Shown here: positions 59,400 through 64,000 of the stretch, in pieces
Layout: each line of letters starts with the position of its first letter
Position numbering within the stretch: position 1 is the first letter of the stretch
NCBI GenBank assembly: GCA_049519635.1
Contig: JBEKQO010000008.1
Coordinates: forward strand, 1-64,000
Direction: 5' to 3'
DNA length: 64,000 bases
Source of the DNA: Bog-366 sp049519635
GTDB lineage: Bacteria; Acidobacteriota; Terriglobia; UBA7540
The notes under the pieces: generated by a model
What the model saw: the letters and a program-made list of their open reading frames with translations, nothing else
Told to the model about the DNA's origin: nothing
The model's database searches: none
Position numbers and translations under genes: made by a program

Positions 59400-60776
59400 T
59401 TAAACGTGAGGTCGTGGAAACTCCGCCTTCAACGTTGTGCCGCTCCCGGGCTTCGAGTCAATGGTGAAAATTCCTCCCAGGCGCCGCACCCGCTCTTCCA
59501 TTCCCAAAATGCCAAGGCCGCGAACCCTACGCGGATCGAAGCCGCGCCCGTCATCGGAAACAGAGACCAGAATCTTGTCAGCCGTTGGTTCGATGTTGAC
59601 CTTGGCGTTTTTGGCTGAGCTGTGACGCGCAGCGTTGTTGAGCGCTTCCTGAACTATTCGGTAAATGCAGATTTTGTATTCCTCTGGAATCTCTTCCGCA
59701 CTGTCGGAGGATTGAACTTCCACTTCCATTTCACTGCGGCGCGAGACCTCCCGGCCTTGCCACTCCAGAGCTGCCGTCAAGCCGAGATCATCCAGCATGG
59801 AAGGCCGCAGAAGCAGGGCGATATTGCGCACGGTTTCGACCGTCGTCTCGGCGACCGATTTAATCTTGTCCACATGATCCTTAATCTGTGCATTGTCAGA
59901 AGGGACCGATGCCGCTAGTCTTCCGACCTCTACCAACAACGCCCCCAAGGACTGGCCGACCTCATCATGAAGTTCGCGCGAGATCGACCGCCGCTCGGTT
60001 TCCTGGGCATCGACGAGCTGCGCCGACAAGTCTTCCAGCTCGGCGCGGCTATGGGCAAGTTCCCGATACCGCCGCTGACCCTCCTCTCCCAGACGAAGAA
60101 GGTAAAGAATACTGGCGAAAGATAAAACCAGTCCGGCGGTAAGAGCGATCGCCAGCATTTTTGTTTGCCGCGCTTGTAAGCTGGCAAAATCTGCAAACAT
60201 CTCGCGGTCTGTCGCGCCCAATTGATGCCTGTTCCAAAGTGCGATTTTTTCCGATGTTTCGTTGATACGCGAACGTTGCGGAAGAACTTCTTCGTTCAGG
60301 AAACGCCAAGCCTGTCTATGTCGCTCTTCTCGACTCCACGACAGGACTGGATTCAACATGCCCTGTTGCTCGATGAACAACTGTTGGAGACTCTCCACCA
60401 ACGCCCGCTCTTCTGGCTGACAATTTTCGGGATACTTGCTTACCGTCGAGTTGATTTCTGCCGTGAGCCGTGAGAATTCCGCGGCTGTGAGTCCGTCAGC
60501 CTGCGGGTCTTGGCTCAGGAGATATTCCTGTATCCGATCATTGTAAATATAGATCGACGATGATAGGACCAAGAGCGGCTGGGTGTGGGCAAGAAAGGAT
60601 TGCCGAATCTCTTCCTCCTGCGTGTGCATCTGGCGAGCGAGACGAAGGGCGTCCAGGCCCGCGATGACCATCAAGGCCAATAACCCGCCGAAGCTGACCA
60701 GCAAGGTCAGGCGCAGCTTCTTTGACGGCCAAGCCCCTTCACTGTTCAGGACATGCTCCCTCACTTTTGAAAACAC
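59400..60776 (-). CDS. Sensor histidine kinase, NarX/UhpB type (HisKA_3)
   Basis: A 458-residue membrane kinase. The start is a GTG at 60776 whose Shine-Dalgarno nearly overlaps it; a second GTG four codons later has better spacing. Membrane helices at about 22-45 and 207-228 enclose a mainly helical periplasmic sensor of about 160 residues. The dimerisation domain has the phospho-acceptor His270 in SISRELHDEVGQSLGALL. The ATPase domain carries IVQEALNNAARHSSAKNA and VSDDGRGFDP. The signal is unknown. It is upstream of, and paired with, the response regulator. Confidence 0.93.
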   Translation of the reverse strand: MFSKVREHVLNSEGAWPSKKLRLTLLVSFGGLLALMVIAGLDALRLARQMHTQEEEIRQSFLAHTQPLLVLSSSIYIYNDRIQEYLLSQDPQADGLTAAEFSRLTAEINSTVSKYPENCQPEERALVESLQQLFIEQQGMLNPVLSWSREERHRQAWRFLNEEVLPQRSRINETSEKIALWNRHQLGATDREMFADFASLQARQTKMLAIALTAGLVLSFASILYLLRLGEEGQRRYRELAHSRAELEDLSAQLVDAQETERRSISRELHDEVGQSLGALLVEVGRLAASVPSDNAQIKDHVDKIKSVAETTVETVRNIALLLRPSMLDDLGLTAALEWQGREVSRRSEMEVEVQSSDSAEEIPEEYKICIYRIVQEALNNAARHSSAKNAKVNIEPTADKILVSVSDDGRGFDPRRVRGLGILGMEERVRRLGGIFTIDSKPGSGTTLKAEFPRPHV

Positions 60777-60800
60777 CTCCCTCTCGCCGCTCGACTTCGT

Positions 60801-62381
60801 CTATTTCGCATACCTCCGGAAGAAGGAGTCGGCGTTCCATTGCGGGCGCTTATCGCCGTCGGCCATCGCCTCCGCGAGCCGCAGAACGATCTTGTTGTAC
60901 TTGGCGGCTGCCGCCAGGTCCACGGGCTGCTGGACATCGTCCGAAGGCGCGTGATAGCGATTCGTGATCCACTGCTTGACGGCAGCCTCCTCCGGCGAGC
61001 CTTTCTTGTACCCGAATGAGAAGAAGATGGAAGGAATGCCTTTCTTGATAAAGCTGTACTGATCGCTGCGGATGAAGGCGTTGCGCTCGGGTGCGGGGTC
61101 GGGCTGCACCTCAACCCCCTCCGCCGCCGCCACGTTTCTCAGAAGCGGCCCCAGGTCAGACTCCTCGATCCCACGGACGATCAATCGTTGCAAGGGGAAG
61201 ATGGGAAGGAACATGTCAATATTCAAGTCGCCGATGATCTGTGGGAGGGGAACGGTGGGGTGTACGGTGTAGTATCGCGAGCCGAGAAGTCCCGCCTCCT
61301 CCCCCGTCACCACCAAGAAGAGCAACGACCGGCGCGGTTTGGCGCCGGACTCATGCAGTGCGTCAGCAACGTCGATGAGTGCCGCCACGCCCGCGGCGTT
61401 ATCCATGGCGCCGTTGTAAATCCGGTCGCCGTTGATGGGTTCGCCGACACCTAGATGGTCCACGTGCGCGGAGATGACCACGTATTCCTTCTTGAGCGCT
61501 GGGTCAGACCCCGGAAGAATCCCCACAATGTTCTGTGAGGTGACCTCCTCTTGCGTGTACTTCGCGTGCTCATCGAGCGAAACTGCCAGGGGGAAGTGCG
61601 GCAAAGGGTCGCCATGCTGTGCGATCTCTACCAATTCCGCAAAGGTGTGCCCGGAACCGGCAAACAACTTTTCCGCCTCAGCGGGATTAAAGCCAATCCC
61701 CAGTTGATCCCCTGGCAATTCATCCATCGCCGGATCGGCCAGCCGCATGGTGGGCTGAAACCTCAGCACCATGGCGCGCGACCAGGGGATATCCATTTGA
61801 TGTGGATTGTATATAGAAATGATGCCAATGGCGCCGGCGCGGTGCAGCGCGCGCCAGCGTTCGCCTGCGGACTGTGCGTGGGCACGCAGCGCGTTGGGAA
61901 TTGAGGAGGGCCCGCCCGTAATGTACACAGCGATCTTGCCGCGGATATCCTGGTCCGCGAAATCATCGTAGTTCAGCTCTGGGACGCTTAAGCCAAAACC
62001 CACGAATGCCAGTGCCGCATGGAGGGACGGCGAGGGAGGCACGGCGGCGCGGATGATGGCGTCTTCACCGAGGCGGAGGGGTTCGCTTTTGCCTCCTCTC
62101 ACCAGGGCCACGCTTGATTCCTTCTCCACGATCGTGCAGGAGTAGAATTTGACGGGCTGAATGTAGCCCTGTGTCCCGGCCGGCGTGAGGCCGTCCTGCT
62201 TGAAATGCGCGGCCACGAATTCGGCGGCGACGCGATGGCCCGCGCTGCCCGTCCGGCGTCCCTCCAGCTTGTCGCTGGCCAGGTACTCGACGTACGACCA
62301 CCATCGTTTGCCCGCCCCTTCGTCGGCAGAAGTGGTAAGCGTAGAAAACACCATGAGCACCAGCAAACACCGTCGCAACAT
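60801..62381 (-). CDS. Secreted M28-family metallopeptidase
   Basis: A 526-residue protein. The start at 62381 has AAGGAG 7 bp upstream and gives a signal peptide (LLVLMVFSTLTTSADEG). A PA-type insert (about 130-260) precedes the dizinc domain: first zinc ligand in VISAHVDHLG, bridging Asp in NGAMDNAAGVAAL, Glu pair in VTGEEAGLLG, Asp in LNIDM, and a final His in ITNRYHAPSDD. It should be an extracytoplasmic aminopeptidase. It ends 24 bp before the histidine kinase gene start, so read-through is possible. Confidence 0.92.
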   Translation of the reverse strand: MLRRCLLVLMVFSTLTTSADEGAGKRWWSYVEYLASDKLEGRRTGSAGHRVAAEFVAAHFKQDGLTPAGTQGYIQPVKFYSCTIVEKESSVALVRGGKSEPLRLGEDAIIRAAVPPSPSLHAALAFVGFGLSVPELNYDDFADQDIRGKIAVYITGGPSSIPNALRAHAQSAGERWRALHRAGAIGIISIYNPHQMDIPWSRAMVLRFQPTMRLADPAMDELPGDQLGIGFNPAEAEKLFAGSGHTFAELVEIAQHGDPLPHFPLAVSLDEHAKYTQEEVTSQNIVGILPGSDPALKKEYVVISAHVDHLGVGEPINGDRIYNGAMDNAAGVAALIDVADALHESGAKPRRSLLFLVVTGEEAGLLGSRYYTVHPTVPLPQIIGDLNIDMFLPIFPLQRLIVRGIEESDLGPLLRNVAAAEGVEVQPDPAPERNAFIRSDQYSFIKKGIPSIFFSFGYKKGSPEEAAVKQWITNRYHAPSDDVQQPVDLAAAAKYNKIVLRLAEAMADGDKRPQWNADSFFRRYAK

Positions 62382-62565
62382 GGATATTCTCCTTGGGGGC
62401 TCTGCCTGCGCAGGCCCGTTTAACCACGCCGGCCAAGCCTGAAGCCCTGGCAGTACATTAGATTTCCATTCTAGCGTCGAGATGTAGGTAGTGTACACCG
62501 AGCCGTCAATTTCCCCCATCGCTTGGCGCTCGCGGGGGCTTGGTGCCGACCTGCGGCGGCCTTAA

Positions 62566-62886
62566 CAGGCTGCGGAAAAACCCTACAGTGCTGTCATCCT
62601 GAGCGCAGCGAGGGATCCCGCTCCGAGTATTTTCAAGGCAATGCAAGATTCTTCGTCGCCATTGCTCTTCTGCAGAAACTCGACGCGTAAGTCCTTGGAA
62701 TTCAGCAGGTGTAGCGCGGACCTGTTTTTTCGGTCCGCGGCTCGAGCCCGATGAACAAGCAAAAGCCGCGGACCTAGAGAACAGGTCCGCGCTACCCTTC
62801 CTCGGCCCGAGTTTCTGCCCATCCTGGGCAGCCGCAAGGCTGTCAATGCTCAGAATGACAGTGCCGGCGAGTTTTTCCGCAGCCTG
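62566..62886. repeat. R2-family element with an inserted GCGGACCT inverted repeat
   Basis: Ends: CAGGCTGCGGAAAAACCC and GTTTTTCCGCAGCCTG. The interior carries TGTCATCCTGAGCGCAGCGA and, from about 62709 to 62806, GTAGCGCGGACCTG...GGTCCGCGGCT with its inverse AGCCGCGGACC...CAGGTCCGCGCTAC. The right end abuts the TAG stop of the aminotransferase gene. Confidence 0.8.
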
Positions 62887-64000
62887 CTAAACCAAGGCGC
62901 TGGCGTTCTTCTGCACTTTATTGAACGCCTCCAGGACATCGTCTACATCGCTCTTTTCGCCAATGAGCATGTTCTGCGCAAGGTAAAGCCCGGTCTCACA
63001 CAACTTGTCATTTTGCGGAAGGTTATTATTTTGGCGATAATTGTTGAGGCGCTCCTTGGTGAACACGGTTTGGAAACTACGCAGGTTGAGGCTCTGCTCG
63101 AGGAAGGGTTCCTTGTTGAGGGGAGGGTAGCCGTTGACCGCTATAACACCCTCGGCCTCCAATGCTCTGACTACCTTCGAGCGTGGCACGTCCTTAAAAT
63201 GCTCCTGGTCGTAACGAAGCCCGGTACAGTAGTAGTTTTGCCGGGTCGATTCAGGGTAATTCTCCTGCACCAGCATCCCTGGAAATTTTCTCAATTCGGC
63301 TCTCAGGTATGCCGCATGCTTTTCCCGTTTGGCACAAAGGTCGTCGTACCGTTCGAACTGCCCCATCAGCACCGCAGCAGCAAAATCCGAGATGCGATAC
63401 TTCATCCCCCGCATTGCGTACCTATGAGTCTTCGGATCCAGTCCAAAGTTCCTGACTATGTAAGCCTTCGCAATCAGGTCTTCATCATTACTCACCAGGG
63501 CGCCGGCTTCACCCCCGGGAAGGTTCTTGGATTCCTGGAAACTGAAACAACCCATGATCCCAAACGTCCCCACCGCCTTACCCTTCCATTCTGTGCCGTG
63601 CCCCTGGCAAGCGTCTTCAATGACAGGAATGTTGTGTTTCTTGCCGATAGCCAATATTTTATCCAAGTGCGCAGGAGCTCCGTACATATGCGCGGGCATA
63701 ATGGCACGCGTATGTTCGGTGATGCGGTGCTCGATGTCATCGGGGTCGATCTGGAAAGTCTTCAGGTCGGAATCGGCAAATACCGGCAACGTGTAACTCA
63801 ACATAATGGCGTCGATGGTGGCGATGTAAGTATAGGGGGAGACAATAACCTCATCTCCCGGGCCCACTCCTATCAACTCCAGGGCCAACTGAAGGGCGTG
63901 GGTTCCGCAGGGGGTCATAACACAGCCCCGGGACCCCACTCTTCTCATCCATTCCTTCTCAAACTTGGGAATGAACTCTGCATCCGTTGTGCACCATTTG
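62887..64000 (-). CDS. DegT/DnrJ/EryC1/StrS aminotransferase, 5' end outside the window
   Basis: A partial protein of about 370 residues; the reading frame stays open to the window edge (KWCTTDAEFIPKFEKEW). It is a PLP-dependent sugar aminotransferase or dehydratase: MTPCGTHALQLALELIGVGPGDEVIV, YTYIATIDAI, VIEDACQGHG, and the lysine in FSFQESKNLPGGEAGALV. This family makes amino sugars for LPS, O-antigen or antibiotics. ASFGNI-like sugar-binding and PLP contacts cannot be separated here. The 3' end touches an R2 repeat. Nothing of its operon is in the window. Confidence 0.9.
   Translation of the reverse strand, partial: KWCTTDAEFIPKFEKEWMRRVGSRGCVMTPCGTHALQLALELIGVGPGDEVIVSPYTYIATIDAIMLSYTLPVFADSDLKTFQIDPDDIEHRITEHTRAIMPAHMYGAPAHLDKILAIGKKHNIPVIEDACQGHGTEWKGKAVGTFGIMGCFSFQESKNLPGGEAGALVSNDEDLIAKAYIVRNFGLDPKTHRYAMRGMKYRISDFAAAVLMGQFERYDDLCAKREKHAAYLRAELRKFPGMLVQENYPESTRQNYYCTGLRYDQEHFKDVPRSKVVRALEAEGVIAVNGYPPLNKEPFLEQSLNLRSFQTVFTKERLNNYRQNNNLPQNDKLCETGLYLAQNMLIGEKSDVDDVLEAFNKVQKNASALV

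Overview
The window looks like a piece of a GC-rich, Gram-negative soil-type chromosome. The best guess is Acidobacteriota (Solibacter/Bryobacter-like). That rests on family content (FecR-DUF6600-type envelope protein, TonB receptor-YfiR-hybrid kinase set, many Tat- or Sec-exported hydrolases, SYLF and DUF5818-like secreted proteins) and on abundant dispersed palindromic repeats in almost every long intergenic gap. No rRNA, tRNA, CRISPR array, prophage or intact insertion sequence was seen. The taxonomic call is inference only.

Layout. 0.2-10.5 kb: carbohydrate and sugar-acid genes (2-hydroxyacid dehydrogenase with an MFS transporter, a Tat-exported enolase-superfamily protein, a Tat-exported TIM-barrel isomerase, a DUF5009 membrane acyltransferase-like protein, alpha-glucan phosphorylase). 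10.5-14.2 kb: repeat-rich, with a small acidic protein, a double PRC-barrel protein and an AT-rich stretch carrying five degenerate repeat units. 14.3-18.7 kb: heptose-precursor genes (gmhA, a PfkB heptose kinase, a deoxyhypusine-synthase-like protein, a HAD phosphatase). 19.2-20.8 kb: an FNR-like regulator and a YbaK-type deacylase. 21.3-28.5 kb: a beta-lactamase/VanX fusion divergent from a tightly overlapping four-gene operon (M19 dipeptidase, unknown Tat protein, SMP-30, beta-lactamase-like hydrolase). 28.5-32.9 kb: two Crp/Fnr regulators, small stress or membrane proteins and a CAP-TonB secreted protein.

34.3-41.2 kb: a TonB-dependent receptor followed by a translationally coupled YfiR, CHASE8-type hybrid histidine kinase, response regulator and VIT-type metal transporter. 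41.6-49.2 kb: a broken FecR/DUF6600 gene, then a tight run of exported proteins of unknown function with a lytic transglycosylase, a TonB-like single-span proline-rich protein and a SYLF protein. This run is the best candidate here for an undescribed envelope system. 49.4-56.0 kb: DUF5818-like protein, zinc alcohol dehydrogenase, CocE/NonD hydrolase, DUF4230 protein, MocE/MocD ferredoxin-desaturase pair. 57.1-64.0 kb: HtrA protease, NarL-type two-component pair, M28 aminopeptidase and a DegT aminotransferase that runs off the window.

The intergenic DNA is as notable as the genes. At least three palindromic repeat families (called R1, R2 and R3 below) occur repeatedly and are nested in the same order, R1 inside R2 inside R3. 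R3 or R2 ends lie exactly on or against the stop codons of several genes.
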